Assembly (NCBI RefSeq): GCF_012720115.1
Contig: NZ_VNWN01000007.1
Span: 310,001 to 374,000, forward strand
Length of the DNA stretch: 64,000 nt
From: Sneathiella chinensis
GTDB lineage: Bacteria; Pseudomonadota; Alphaproteobacteria; Sneathiellales; Sneathiellaceae
Direction of reading: 5' to 3'
The notes beneath the pieces are model-generated. The model saw only the letters and a list, made by a program, of their open reading frames with translations. It was not told the DNA's origin and ran no database searches. Position 1 is the first letter of the stretch. Each line of letters opens with the position of its first letter. Position numbers and translations under genes: made by a program. Of this stretch, positions 37,793 through 46,666 are shown in pieces.

Positions 37793-38314
37793 TCAGACCG
37801 GGAAAAATGTCCGGCGGGCAACGGCGAAGGTTTCTACCTTGTCCTCTCGCGGAACCCGGCTGCCGGACCGCTCCGGCCACGCAACATGAAAAATAAGGCG
37901 ATTGGGATCACCCTCGCCATCCAGAAGCGGTAATCCCACCGCATAGGCCGTAAGGGTCAGTCCGCATTCGGTGGTTGCCGCCAGCGTGACCAGAATACCG
38001 CATGGGCCGGATGTAACCGCCTGCAGGGCCTCATACACCTCCCCGCGGTGACTGTCCTGCCACATATCAAGGAAATTGCTGTCCGTCAGCTCCCGCCCGA
38101 AGTCATGAACAAGGCCGGTCCCGACCAGACGGCAATGGATATGGTCGCTGGCCCGCATTTCACAGATCGCCACCCCCGGCAGCAAATGCCGGATTTCCGC
38201 AGGATCGATATCGGACTGCCTTGGTATGCCCCCTTCTCCCTGAACCCCCCGCCAGTATTGTACAAATTCAGCAATATCATCGGCCTGCCAATCAATATGC
38301 CCGTACGCGGTCAA
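37793..38314 (-). CDS. PAS_5 family protein
   Basis: A 173-residue single PAS-like domain of the PF07310 kind (alphaproteobacterial). FVQYWRGV near the N-terminus, then HLLPGVAICEM, CRLVGTGLVHDFGRELTDSN and a C-terminal LIFHVAWPE are its conserved features. No output domain. Role unknown; such proteins often control surface or motility functions. Confidence 0.82.
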   Translation of the reverse strand: MTAYGHIDWQADDIAEFVQYWRGVQGEGGIPRQSDIDPAEIRHLLPGVAICEMRASDHIHCRLVGTGLVHDFGRELTDSNFLDMWQDSHRGEVYEALQAVTSGPCGILVTLAATTECGLTLTAYAVGLPLLDGEGDPNRLIFHVAWPERSGSRVPREDKVETFAVARRTFFPV

Positions 38315-38702
38315 AATCGTCCCCCTTTTAAAGCACCCCGCACCGCCCCCAGCACTAGGTCTTTAGTTATGCCGTATTGTGTTTATCTATCCCTTTTCTA
38401 TGCATAGTTACCGAAACTGATTAAATTTCAACTCATTTTATGCGTTTCGACTTATAAACACCCCATCCCTCCCCTTACCCCTTCATTTGCGGGGAAACCG
38501 AATATCCGCCGCCTGCGAAATGAACGCCGCTATCCCCGCAACGGCCCCTTCTCCGCCGCAAACGAGAGAATCATATCACTACATACAACCCATACCCGTC
38601 AGACCTTAAAAAAAAGATATCCTCAAAAACCACAATTTAAACGAGAACGGATATACTGAAGACACTAAAACCTGATGACTTACCTCAAGGCGCTCCATTA
38701 GA
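38315..38702. other. Non-coding, AT-rich stretch
   Basis: About 390 bases with falling G+C toward the right. I see no convincing gene, RNA or strong hairpin. Poly-A tracts occur at 38607-38615. It may hold the promoter of the membrane-protein island, or decayed sequence. Confidence 0.5.
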
Positions 38703-38882
38703 GTGATACGGGAAATCACTAATTACGATGAGAACCGTATAGATATGACTTTTGTAAAGAGAACTTGGCACACACTCCGCGCCGGACAAGATGCTGAATT
38801 GAGGGAAAAAATACGAGCCGATATAAACGAAGAATTTTATAATGAAAAATTTATTAGTAACGTTTTTACTCGTGCCTTCTGA
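38703..38882 (+). CDS. Possible small protein overlapping the membrane-protein gene
   Basis: A 59-codon frame from GTG 38703, ending in a TGA that runs 41 bases into the next gene in another frame. The product is charged and protein-like (DENRIDMTFVKRTW, AELREKIRADINEEFYNEKF). No clear ribosome binding site. It may be a small partner translated just before the membrane protein, or the tail of a decayed gene. Speculative. Confidence 0.3.
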   Translation: MIREITNYDENRIDMTFVKRTWHTLRAGQDAELREKIRADINEEFYNEKFISNVFTRAF

Positions 38883-39768
38883 ATTAAATTCCTATTGGCA
38901 CTACACTTACATAACGGCGTCAGTATGCCTTTTTACCTTATTCGCTTCAAACGTAACATTGGGAAAGAACTTTAACTTTCTTGACATATCCAGTGAAAAC
39001 ATACTTTTAATTAAAGAATTTTTCCTTTCTGTTATTTCCACCTTGTTTTTAATTTCATCGGCAGTCGCCCTTTTCGCAAGAGATCTTACCGATACCATCT
39101 CTTCCTACGCCAAAGAGAAAATTCCCAGCGAGCACAGAGCCAATTGGTTACTTCAATGGAAACAGGGAACACTTCGAGAAATAACATTCCACAAAACAGA
39201 ACATCAAACAGAAACACAATTCGCATATGTGCCCCACCTGTTAATAATTCTGTGGCTTTTATTATTGCTGATTTTTGCGTTGTTTTTACCAACTGTTGCA
39301 AAAATATACCTATTTATAGACTTCTACCAGAAGCCCAGCCACCCAACAGCGTTAAGCTATACACTTATCGGCTATTCTGTACTCTGCGAAATTTGCGGGT
39401 TCCTCTTACTCGTATGGAAATGGATACCAACACCGTTTAACGATTATGGCGAAGTGTATGAGTTAAGTGATCTTAAAGAAAGAAACCCAGAAGAGTTCAC
39501 CAAGAGAATAACAGAAAACTTAACTGAACAACGGATCAAGAAGTCAAAAATCAGAAGAATAAAAATTATCCTTTTTTTCTCAGCATGCTTCGCAATATTC
39601 AAAGCTTATTCAAAAAACCTAGATATATCCGACGGAATTAATATCGAAGAGTTTTCAATATTTGGAGAGGCACTATTTGAAGGCTTTCTATTCGGCATCA
39701 CTTATTTTTTAGTTGATACTCTTTTCTCAAGACGGCCAAGAAAATCTCCCAAGAGTACACAGAAATAA
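38842..39768 (+). CDS. Multi-pass membrane protein of an AT-rich island
   Basis: A 308-residue protein with about five or six hydrophobic segments (near residues 18-38, 60-80, 133-153, 172-195, 245-262, 280-300). A charged cytoplasmic loop lies at about 205-243 (SDLKERNPEEFTKRITENL). Lysine-, isoleucine- and phenylalanine-rich codon use and low G+C differ sharply from all neighbours, suggesting transfer. No family recognised. The ATG at 38842 has only a weak AT-rich upstream site. It could be an effector of a small defence or toxin system, but nothing proves that. Confidence 0.75.
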   Translation: MKNLLVTFLLVPSELNSYWHYTYITASVCLFTLFASNVTLGKNFNFLDISSENILLIKEFFLSVISTLFLISSAVALFARDLTDTISSYAKEKIPSEHRANWLLQWKQGTLREITFHKTEHQTETQFAYVPHLLIILWLLLLLIFALFLPTVAKIYLFIDFYQKPSHPTALSYTLIGYSVLCEICGFLLLVWKWIPTPFNDYGEVYELSDLKERNPEEFTKRITENLTEQRIKKSKIRRIKIILFFSACFAIFKAYSKNLDISDGINIEEFSIFGEALFEGFLFGITYFLVDTLFSRRPRKSPKSTQK

Positions 39769-39888
39769 ATTTTATAGAATAATGTTTACCAACGCTTAGC
39801 CATAACCTGACAATACGCAAAACCCTTTAAGCAATGAGCCACAAACAAACCCTACAGCTACGCTTTCTCCTCCTTCCTTCAGGCACAA

Positions 39889-39916
39889 AAAAAGGGCCGC
39901 CAAATGGCGACCCTTT
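39889..39916 (-). terminator. Terminator of rplM-rpsI
   Basis: Stem AAAGGG-CGCC/GGCG-CCCTTT with a short loop, followed on the minus strand by TTTTTTTG, 28 bases after the rpsI stop. Confidence 0.8.
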
Positions 39917-39943
39917 CTGTTCCGTGGCGCGGACGCCAGCAGA

Positions 39944-40462
39944 TTAACGTTTTGAGAACTGGAAGCTACGACGGGCTTTCGCGCGACCGTATTTCTTACG
40001 CTCAACAACACGGCTGTCGCGTGTCAGGAAGCCAGCGGCTTTCAGCGGACGACGCAGAGCCGGCTCGTAGTAAGTCAGGGCCTTGGAGATACCGTGACGA
40101 ACGGCTTCTGCCTGACCGGACAATCCGCCGCCTTTTGCGGTGCAGACAACGTCGAACTGACCAACGCGATCGGCAACACCAAAGGCCTGGCCAATGATCA
40201 TGCGCAGTACCGGACGAACGAAATATTCTTCCTGCGGGCGACCGTTGATGGTGACCTTGCCGTTACCCGGCTTGATCCAGACGCGGGCAACAGCGTTTTT
40301 ACGCTTGCCTGTCGCATAGGAACGGCCATGCTCGTCGATTTTCGGCTCCGGCAGTTCAACATCCAGAACGTCGGCAGCTTCGATGACTTCTGAACCTGCT
40401 TCGGCAGCAGCGCCGGTTGTCAGGTTTTTCAGGTCTTCAAGGGAGGTTGCTTCGTCAGACAT
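39944..40462 (-). CDS. rpsI: 30S ribosomal protein S9
   Basis: 172 residues from ATG 40462, preceded by AAGGAG at the end of rplM. The ~45-residue N-terminal extension is normal in alphaproteobacteria. [14 protein letters not shown] and the C-terminal [14 protein letters not shown] are universal S9 features. It follows rplM by 2 bases. Confidence 0.98.
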   Translation of the reverse strand: MSDEATSLEDLKNLTTGAAAEAGSEVIEAADVLDVELPEPKIDEHGRSYATGKRKNAVARVWIKPGNGKVTINGRPQEEYFVRPVLRMIIGQAFGVADRVGQFDVVCTAKGGGLSGQAEAVRHGISKALTYYEPALRRPLKAAGFLTRDSRVVERKKYGRAKARRSFQFSKR

Positions 40463-40464
40463 AC

Positions 40465-40929
40465 TCAAACACTCCTTGTATTCTTAGAGTTCATGGAAGC
40501 AACATCCAGCACTTCAGGCTGCTGAGCCTCATGAGGATGCTCTGTGCCAGCGTATACACGCAGGTTACCGAACTGAGCACGTCCCAGCGGACCGCGCGGC
40601 AGCATGCGCTGTACCGCTTTCATGATCAGGCGCTCAGGGTGCGCGCTGTTCAGGGTCTGCTCGGCAGTACGGCTCTTGATGCCGCCCGGGTGACCGGTGT
40701 GCCAGTAGAACGTCTTGTTCTTCATCTTGTTGCCGGTCAGCCCTACTTTTTCAGCATTGATGATGACAACATTGTCACCGCAATCGATGTGCGGTGTGTA
40801 CATTGGTTTGTGCTTACCGCGCAAACGGTTCGCAACGATAGCGGCGAGACGACCGAGAACGAGCCCTTCAGCGTCGATCAACAGCCACTTCTTCTCAACC
40901 TCTGTCGGTTTTGCAGAATAGGTTTTCAT
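40465..40929 (-). CDS. rplM: 50S ribosomal protein L13
   Basis: 154 residues. It begins [15 protein letters not shown] and has [12 protein letters not shown] and MLPRGPLGR, universal in L13. It heads the classical rplM-rpsI operon. Confidence 0.98.
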   Translation of the reverse strand: MKTYSAKPTEVEKKWLLIDAEGLVLGRLAAIVANRLRGKHKPMYTPHIDCGDNVVIINAEKVGLTGNKMKNKTFYWHTGHPGGIKSRTAEQTLNSAHPERLIMKAVQRMLPRGPLGRAQFGNLRVYAGTEHPHEAQQPEVLDVASMNSKNTRSV

Positions 40930-41163
40930 CTATATTCAGCCTTCGCTACAGCGTGCCAAAACAAACAAGGGCACAATAACCCCTGAAACTTGAAGGCTGT
41001 GTATAATTTCACTTTGGGGCCAAGTCAAACGAAAAAACGCAATAAATTCACCGCCCTACGTATGAGGTATCATAATACCGCAAATTTTGAGGGCATTTCA
41101 GAAGGCCCTTGCGGCGGCCCTTCCCCACCGGTCAGGAACGGCTGCGAAAAGCCCTTGAAAACA

Positions 41164-41583
41164 CTAGCGTTTTGGCGGGATGGAATAGGTTGTCACCACA
41201 TGGGCCACCGGATCGTCGCTGCCTTCGGAATAAAGCGAGATATCGCCGGTCGCCAAGGTTTTCCCCAGTTTCAGAATCCGTCCCCGGGCAATAATCCGTC
41301 CCGGCGCGGGCTTGCGCAGGAAATTGATGCTGAGATTGGTGGTCACGGCCAGTGCCACGGGACCGATTTGCGCCAGCAACAGGAAATACATGGTGGCATC
41401 CGCCAGTTCCATCATGGCCGGACCGGAAACGGTACCGCCTGGACGCAGGTGACGGTCGCTCGCGATCATGGAGACCTCAATATTCTCGTCATCCACGGAA
41501 TGGATCTTGCAGTTGAGGTGATTGACCTGCGGAAACTCATCCAGAATAAACTGCTCCAGCATGGCAGGGGTCATAACGGGCAT
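41164..41583 (-). CDS. PaaI-type hotdog thioesterase
   Basis: A 139-residue hotdog-fold acyl-CoA thioesterase. HLRPGGTVSGPAMMELADATMY holds the family's G..G and catalytic acidic region. LAVTTNLSINFLRKPAPGR is the second conserved strand pair. Single gene between rplM and a divergent crotonase gene. Substrate unknown. Confidence 0.88.
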   Translation of the reverse strand: MPVMTPAMLEQFILDEFPQVNHLNCKIHSVDDENIEVSMIASDRHLRPGGTVSGPAMMELADATMYFLLLAQIGPVALAVTTNLSINFLRKPAPGRIIARGRILKLGKTLATGDISLYSEGSDDPVAHVVTTYSIPPKR

Positions 41584-41760
41584 GGCACTACTCTTCTTTT
41601 TTGTTATGTAATCGTTTCCTTATTATGCCATGCTCCTGTTCCAGTCGAGCGAGAAATATCCCCCGTGTCTGCACCGGGTGTGATAAGCAATTGAACCAAG
41701 ACGGAAAAGGGTTAAGCTAGGCGCAGGACAACAGCGTGAAAAGCGGCGGGGAACAGGGAC

Positions 41761-42603
41761 ATGCCTGAACCGACAAGACAGGATGGCACCATGAAAGAAC
41801 AGGACATGCCACACCGGCAAGACACCGGAGGTGAGCGCCTGCGGGTCACCACCCAAGAGGGTGTCGCCACCTTGTGCCTGACCGACGCCAGCAGCCGGAA
41901 TGCCCTGTCCTCGGCCATGATGACAGATATCACAAACGCTCTGACCGCCCTTGCGGACCGGCGGGACATCCATGTTGTGGTGATCGAGGCGGAAGGCCCG
42001 GCCTTTTCATCAGGACATAACCTGAAAGAAGTCATCGGCGACAGCCGACTTGACACCATGCAGGCCCTGTTCGACCAGTGCAGCCACATGATGCAAACGG
42101 TGGTCAACCTGCCAAAGCCGGTAATCGCCAAGGTGGACGGTGTGGCAACGGCGGCGGGCTGCCAGCTTGTTGCCAGTTGCGACCTTGCCTTTGCCAGCGA
42201 TACATCCCGCTTTGGGACGCCGGGGGTCAATATCGGCCTGTTCTGCTCCACCCCCATGGTGGCGCTCAGCCGCAATGTGGCCCCGAAGCATGCCATGGAA
42301 ATGTTGCTGGGCGGCGACCTTGTTGATGCCGAACATGCCGCCCGGATCGGCCTTATCAACAGGGCCGTCCCCGCCGCTGATCTGGCGGGAACGGTTGCGG
42401 AATTTGCCCGGCGCATTGCCGCCAAGTCTCCGCTGACCGTCAGTATCGGCAAGACCGCCTTCTACCAGCAGCTTTCCCTGCCGCTGGATCAGGCCTATGA
42501 CCTTGCGTCGCGGGTGATGGCGGAAAATATGCAGACACAGGATGCCAAAGAGGGTATCTCGGCGTTTCTTGAGAAACGCGATCCCACGTGGCAAGGCAAA
42601 TAG
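41761..42603 (+). CDS. Enoyl-CoA hydratase/isomerase (crotonase) family, ECHDC3-like
   Basis: A 280-residue crotonase-fold protein. The oxyanion-hole motifs SSGHNLKEV and GVATAAGCQLVASCDLAFAS are intact. The following FGTPGVNIGLFCSTP matches the ECHDC3 subgroup rather than true hydratases, and the usual catalytic Glu of crotonase (PExxLG) is not there. Activity is therefore uncertain. It is the first gene of an operon with a CoA-binding protein (3-base gap) and metY. Confidence 0.88.
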   Translation: MPEPTRQDGTMKEQDMPHRQDTGGERLRVTTQEGVATLCLTDASSRNALSSAMMTDITNALTALADRRDIHVVVIEAEGPAFSSGHNLKEVIGDSRLDTMQALFDQCSHMMQTVVNLPKPVIAKVDGVATAAGCQLVASCDLAFASDTSRFGTPGVNIGLFCSTPMVALSRNVAPKHAMEMLLGGDLVDAEHAARIGLINRAVPAADLAGTVAEFARRIAAKSPLTVSIGKTAFYQQLSLPLDQAYDLASRVMAENMQTQDAKEGISAFLEKRDPTWQGK

Positions 42604-42606
42604 GTC

Positions 42607-43110
42607 ATGGACCACGAAACCTACGAAGACAACTATATCAGCGATATCCTGAAGGATGTGAAGACCATTGCCGTTGTAGGGGCAAGCGACAACCCGGTCC
42701 GACCATCCTATTTTGTCATGCGCTACATGCAAAGAAAGGGCTATCGCGTCCTGCCGGTCAACCCCGGCAAGGCAGGCGGACAACTGCTGGGAGAGACAGT
42801 TTACGCCACATTGGGTGACATCCCGGAACCGGTGGATATGGTGGATTGCTTTCGCAATTCCGACGCCATTCCCGCCATTGCGAAAGACGCCATTGCCATT
42901 GGTGCGAAGGTGCTCTGGATGCAGTTGGGTGTCATCAGCCCCGAAGCCGCCGAGTTGGCCGAGGGGGCGGGCCTGCGGGTCGTCATGAACCGCTGTCCGA
43001 AAATCGAGTTTGGCCGTCTGTCGGGCGAAATCGCCTATATGGGGGGCCGTTCGCGCATTATTTCATCAAAACGCAATCAGTTACTAGGAAACCGTAATGT
43101 CAAATCCTAA
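42607..43110 (+). CDS. CoA-binding protein (YccU-like)
   Basis: A 167-residue Rossmann-fold CoA-binding domain. IAVVGASDNPVRPSYFVMRY is the nucleotide motif, and VDMVDCFRNS and VVMNRCPKIE carry the conserved Cys residues of the YccU type. Its end overlaps the metY start by 14 bases. The role is unknown; linkage to metY is commonly seen in alphaproteobacteria. Confidence 0.9.
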   Translation: MDHETYEDNYISDILKDVKTIAVVGASDNPVRPSYFVMRYMQRKGYRVLPVNPGKAGGQLLGETVYATLGDIPEPVDMVDCFRNSDAIPAIAKDAIAIGAKVLWMQLGVISPEAAELAEGAGLRVVMNRCPKIEFGRLSGEIAYMGGRSRIISSKRNQLLGNRNVKS

Positions 43111-44377
43111 ATTCGAGACTCTCTCCGTACATGCCGGGGCCGCCCCGGACCCGACCACGGGGGCTCGTATTACACCGATTTACCAGACTGCCTCCTATGT
43201 CTTCGATGACGTGGACCACGCAGCCGAACTTTTCAACCTGCAGGCCTTCGGGAACATCTATTCCCGGCTGACCAACCCGACCAATGCCGTTCTGGAAGAA
43301 CGCGTCGCCACCCTGGAAGGCGGCGCCACCGGTCTTGCGGTTGCCTCCGGTCATGCAGCGCAGATGATTGTCTTCCACACCCTGATGGAACCGGGCGATG
43401 AATTCCTCGCGTCCAGCCGTCTGTATGGGGGGTCCATCACCCAGTTCAGCCAGTCCTTCAAGAAATTCGACTGGAATGTCCGCTTTGTCGATCCGGCCAA
43501 CCCGGACAACTTCAAGGCTGCCCTCACCCCGAAATGCAAGGCCATCTTCATCGAAAGCCTCGCCAACCCGGGCGGTGTGGTCACCGATATCGAGGCCATT
43601 GCCAAGATTGCCCATGAGGCAGGCATTCCCCTCATCGTCGATAACACTCTGGCCACCCCGTACCTGTGCCGTCCCATCGAATGGGGTGCAGATATTGTGG
43701 TTCATTCCGCCACCAAGTTCCTTGGCGGGCACGGCAACTCCGTTGGCGGCATGATTGTGGATTCCGGCAAGTTCGACTGGAGCGCCAGTGACAAGTTCAA
43801 GACCCTGAGCGAGCCGAACCCGTCCTATCACGGCATGAAGTTCCACGAAACCTTTGGTGAACTGGCCTTTGGCATTGCCTGCCGGGCGCTTGGCCTGCGG
43901 GATCTGGGCCCGGCCCTGTCGCCGTTCAACGCCTTCATGATCACCACCGGCATCGAAACCCTGCACCTCCGCATGAAGCAGCATGGCGAAAATGCCCTGA
44001 AGGTCGCCACCTTCCTGAAGAACCATGACAAGGTTTCCTGGGTGTCCTACGCCGGTCTGGAAGACGACCCCTATCACGGGCTCGCCAAGAAATACCTGAA
44101 GGATGCCAGCGGCGGCGCGGTTCTGACCTTTGGCATCAAGGGCGGATATGAAGCCGGGATCAAGATGGTCGAGACTGTGGAACTGTTCTCCCACCTCGCC
44201 AATATTGGGGATACCCGCAGCCTGATCATTCACCCAAGCTCCACCACCCACCGCCAGCTCAGCGAAGAACAACAAATCGCTGCGGGTGCCGGACCGGACG
44301 TCATTCGTCTGTCCGTCGGGATCGAGCATGCGGATGACATCATTGCCGATCTGGAAAAGGCGCTGGCCAGCGCCTGA
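43097..44377 (+). CDS. metY: O-acetylhomoserine sulfhydrylase (aminocarboxypropyltransferase)
   Basis: PLP enzyme of 426 residues that makes homocysteine directly from O-acetylhomoserine and sulfide. The PLP lysine is in VVHSATKFLGGHGN. It begins FETLSVHAGAAPDPTTGAR and has NPTNAVLEERVATLEGG. Third gene of the crotonase/CoA-binding/metY operon, followed by a terminator. Confidence 0.95.
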   Translation: MSNPKFETLSVHAGAAPDPTTGARITPIYQTASYVFDDVDHAAELFNLQAFGNIYSRLTNPTNAVLEERVATLEGGATGLAVASGHAAQMIVFHTLMEPGDEFLASSRLYGGSITQFSQSFKKFDWNVRFVDPANPDNFKAALTPKCKAIFIESLANPGGVVTDIEAIAKIAHEAGIPLIVDNTLATPYLCRPIEWGADIVVHSATKFLGGHGNSVGGMIVDSGKFDWSASDKFKTLSEPNPSYHGMKFHETFGELAFGIACRALGLRDLGPALSPFNAFMITTGIETLHLRMKQHGENALKVATFLKNHDKVSWVSYAGLEDDPYHGLAKKYLKDASGGAVLTFGIKGGYEAGIKMVETVELFSHLANIGDTRSLIIHPSSTTHRQLSEEQQIAAGAGPDVIRLSVGIEHADDIIADLEKALASA

Positions 44378-44429
44378 AGATAAAATGCTGTGTGACCGGT
44401 AGTTCGCCACACCAACCAAATTAAAAGTC

Positions 44430-44466
44430 GGGCCGTTTCTGAGACAAACCAGAAACGGCCCTTTTT
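44430..44466 (+). terminator. Terminator of metY operon
   Basis: 12-bp stem GGGCCGTTTCTG/CAGAAACGGCCC with an 8-base loop, followed by TTTTTC. Confidence 0.9.
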
Positions 44467-44545
44467 CATTTAAGACATTCCATTTAAAATACAGAACTTG
44501 TTGAGCGAATATTTAAACCACCAACATGAATACGATATTATTAAT

Positions 44546-44560
44546 TTAAAAAATAATTAA
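44546..44560. promoter_or_regulatory. TTAA-N7-TTAA (CtrA-type) motif before the holdfast-like operon
   Basis: TTAA (44546-44549), seven bases, TTAA (44557-44560), in an AT-rich leader of about 180 bases and 84 bases before the first gene. This is the full CtrA consensus spacing. The local AT richness makes a chance match possible. Confidence 0.4.
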
Positions 44561-44643
44561 AATATTCATTTATTTTAGTTGAATTTAAAATATCGCTTCC
44601 CAATTTCCCTGTTCTGACAAACACCACAATCAGAGAGGGAAAA

Positions 44644-45039
44644 ATGAAAACCCCTGTTCTTTTCATTGCCGTGACAGCGCTCCTGTCCGTGCCCCTGTTC
44701 CATGCCACGGCGGAACCTCAAAGCGCCGGACGAAACTGGTCCAGCAGCGTTGGAAATCAAAGCGCCTATGAAAGGGGCATCAAATCCAACACCGCCGACA
44801 TGATTGCCAAGGCGAAGGGCGGCTTTTATGACGGCTTCAATACCTATAACAGCTACTATTCCAGCACCAATATCGGCTCACAGATCATCATTTCCGATAG
44901 CGTGATCACCGGTGCAGAGGTTGGCGCCATCAACTGCGGCCCGGTCACCACACAGGCGCAACTGGACGAAAACAATCTGAACCAGACAGATTCCACCGGC
45001 GATAACACCTGCGACGTGGGAGGATCCCATGCCGATTAA
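44644..45039 (+). CDS. Small exported protein, HfaA-like
   Basis: 131 residues with a Sec signal peptide (residues 1-23, ending HATA). The mature part is rich in Ser, Asn, Tyr and Gly (NTYNSYYSSTNIGSQ) and has IIISDSVITGAEVGAINC, resembling HfaA-type holdfast-anchor subunits. AGAGGG precedes ATG 44644. It overlaps the next gene by 11 bases. The HfaA assignment rests mostly on neighbourhood and composition. Confidence 0.6.
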   Translation: MKTPVLFIAVTALLSVPLFHATAEPQSAGRNWSSSVGNQSAYERGIKSNTADMIAKAKGGFYDGFNTYNSYYSSTNIGSQIIISDSVITGAEVGAINCGPVTTQAQLDENNLNQTDSTGDNTCDVGGSHAD

Positions 45040-45850
45040 AGCCGCACTCCTGACCGGGGCGTCCCTCCTCTTCCTCAGTGGCTGCGTTGCGTCCTCTGGG
45101 AAAAACATCACGCTGGAACAGGGCCCACCGGTCCAGACCGTCTCCACCCCCTATAACACGCTGGTGCAGTGCATCGCCGGTCAGAACGTGATGACCGGAA
45201 CATGGGCTGTGGGTGAAATCACCGACGCCACCGGCAAGATTGCCACCGACCTTGAAGGAACCGGCCGGTTTGTCAGTCAGGGGGCCGGTGACATGGTGCA
45301 AACGATCCTGCGGGATGCCGGCGCCGAGAAAACGGTCAATCGCCGGGATCCGCGCCTTAGCATCATGGAGGTCAAGTGGGGCATCCTGAAGCCTGACAAC
45401 TTCATGCCCATGGATTATTATATTTCCGGCTCCATCAACACACTCGACTTCATTCCCGGGGCCGCCGCCGAGGTCACCATTGCCGGGATCGGCCCCCGCT
45501 ATCGCCAGCACCGCGCCCTTGTGGGGCTTGACCTGCACCTGACCGATGCCCGCACCACCGAGGTGATTGGCGCGGTCAATATCTCAAAGCAGATTTTTGC
45601 GGATGAGGCCGGCTTCGGCATCGGGCGTTTCTTCGGCTCCACCCTCGTGGATGTGGATTTCAGCGCCGGGAACCGGGAACCGCTACAACTCTCCCTCCGC
45701 TCCATGCTGCAGTTTGGTCTCTATTCCCTGCTCAAGCAGACCCATCCGTCCCTTGCCGAGGAATGCGAACAAATCGTCGACGCCATCGAGGGGGTCGAAG
45801 AAACCACCGCCGCCTCGGGCGACCAACCCGTTCTAAAACAAAAAACCTGA
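45029..45850 (+). CDS. hfaB: CsgG/HfaB-family outer-membrane lipoprotein
   Basis: 273 residues. The lipobox is FLSGC (Cys about 19). The body matches CsgG-type pores: VGEITDATGKIATDL, GTGRFVSQGAGDMVQTIL, GSINTLDF and a GxxHRALVGLDLHLTDARTTEVI strand pair. It likely forms the export pore or anchor through which HfaA-like subunits reach the surface. GGGAGG before ATG 45029. Typical HfaB length. Confidence 0.82.
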   Translation: MPIKAALLTGASLLFLSGCVASSGKNITLEQGPPVQTVSTPYNTLVQCIAGQNVMTGTWAVGEITDATGKIATDLEGTGRFVSQGAGDMVQTILRDAGAEKTVNRRDPRLSIMEVKWGILKPDNFMPMDYYISGSINTLDFIPGAAAEVTIAGIGPRYRQHRALVGLDLHLTDARTTEVIGAVNISKQIFADEAGFGIGRFFGSTLVDVDFSAGNREPLQLSLRSMLQFGLYSLLKQTHPSLAEECEQIVDAIEGVEETTAASGDQPVLKQKT

Positions 45851-45898
45851 TAACCACCCCACAGGGGGGCCTTTTCATTATTTGGAGTTATATTCAGT

Positions 45899-46666
45899 AT
45901 GATTAAGAAATTTATCCTGCCACTCGCAGCCCTGCCGCTTCTGATGGTTGCGTCAATCTCCCACGCCACCGAAACCCCGAGACAAACAGGCTCTCTCTAT
46001 GGTGACTCAGTTAACCATGGCAATATCGCCAATCAGGTCGGTAATAACAGTGTCAATTTCTTCGGCATGCGTCCTGCCACCGGCACTCAAGGCCAGACAA
46101 TTGAGCCTATTGAAATGGTCTTACCCTCTGGCAGCATCATTTACTCCGGTATCAACGCCGGGCCGAACCTAACTCAGATTGCGAACAATAACTTCCCCGA
46201 TCTACAGGAAGAAACAGACGAGGACGGGAAACAAACCAGCGGCTTCTATTTCCAGAATACCGGCTCACTGGTCACCCTCAGCAACTCCCAGGTCGGGCAC
46301 ACACTTGGATGGGCAGGTATGGACCCCGAAGTCGCGTCAATGCTCACTGAGTACTTTGAAATGTACGCAGGCGCACTCTCCGACAACACATGGGCATTGA
46401 AGCAACTTTCTGATACACTTGCCAACACTGACTTTTCCAACGAAACAAACATCAACCTTTACCTATCCTTGATTGCTTACGCATCAGCAAATGCGACTGC
46501 AGAAGCAAGTGCCGATAGTGACAGCAGCGATGAGGGCGGTAACGGCAACGGTAACGGCAACGGTAACGGTAACGGTAACGGCAACGGCAACGGCCACGGC
46601 AACGGCAACGGCAACGGCAATGATGACGAAGACGAAGATGATGACCATCATGATGGAGACAACTGA
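45899..46666 (+). CDS. Secreted protein with Asn-Gly repeat and acidic tail (third gene of Hfa-like operon)
   Basis: 255 residues. Signal peptide 1-23 (ending SHA). Residues about 35-50 (NHGNIANQVGNNSV) resemble a curlin-type N/Q-G repeat. The central part (70-200) is not recognised. Residues about 215-240 are (NG)n, coded by thirteen 6-bp units (46541-46618), and the C-terminus is DDEDEDDDHHDGDN. It occupies the position of HfaD. The acidic, His-rich tail could bind Ca2+ or other metal. GGAG before ATG 45899. Function is inferred from position only. Confidence 0.7.
   Translation: MIKKFILPLAALPLLMVASISHATETPRQTGSLYGDSVNHGNIANQVGNNSVNFFGMRPATGTQGQTIEPIEMVLPSGSIIYSGINAGPNLTQIANNNFPDLQEETDEDGKQTSGFYFQNTGSLVTLSNSQVGHTLGWAGMDPEVASMLTEYFEMYAGALSDNTWALKQLSDTLANTDFSNETNINLYLSLIAYASANATAEASADSDSSDEGGNGNGNGNGNGNGNGNGNGHGNGNGNGNDDEDEDDDHHDGDN
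46541..46618 (+). repeat. Hexanucleotide tandem repeat (AACGGY)13
   Basis: Thirteen 6-bp units, twelve AACGGC/T and one CACGGC, inside the secreted-protein gene. They code Asn-Gly dipeptides. Change in unit number would lengthen or shorten the protein without breaking the frame. Confidence 0.95.

Noticed and set aside
42967-43097. SAM-type riboswitch before metY
   Set aside because: metY overlaps the preceding gene, leaving no leader; none was seen before the operon's first gene either.
43100-44419. 439-residue minus-strand frame
   Set aside because: Complete antisense shadow of metY.
46541-46618. Possible CRISPR or minisatellite array
   Set aside because: Units are 6 bp, without spacers, and encode Asn-Gly in frame; it is a coding microsatellite.
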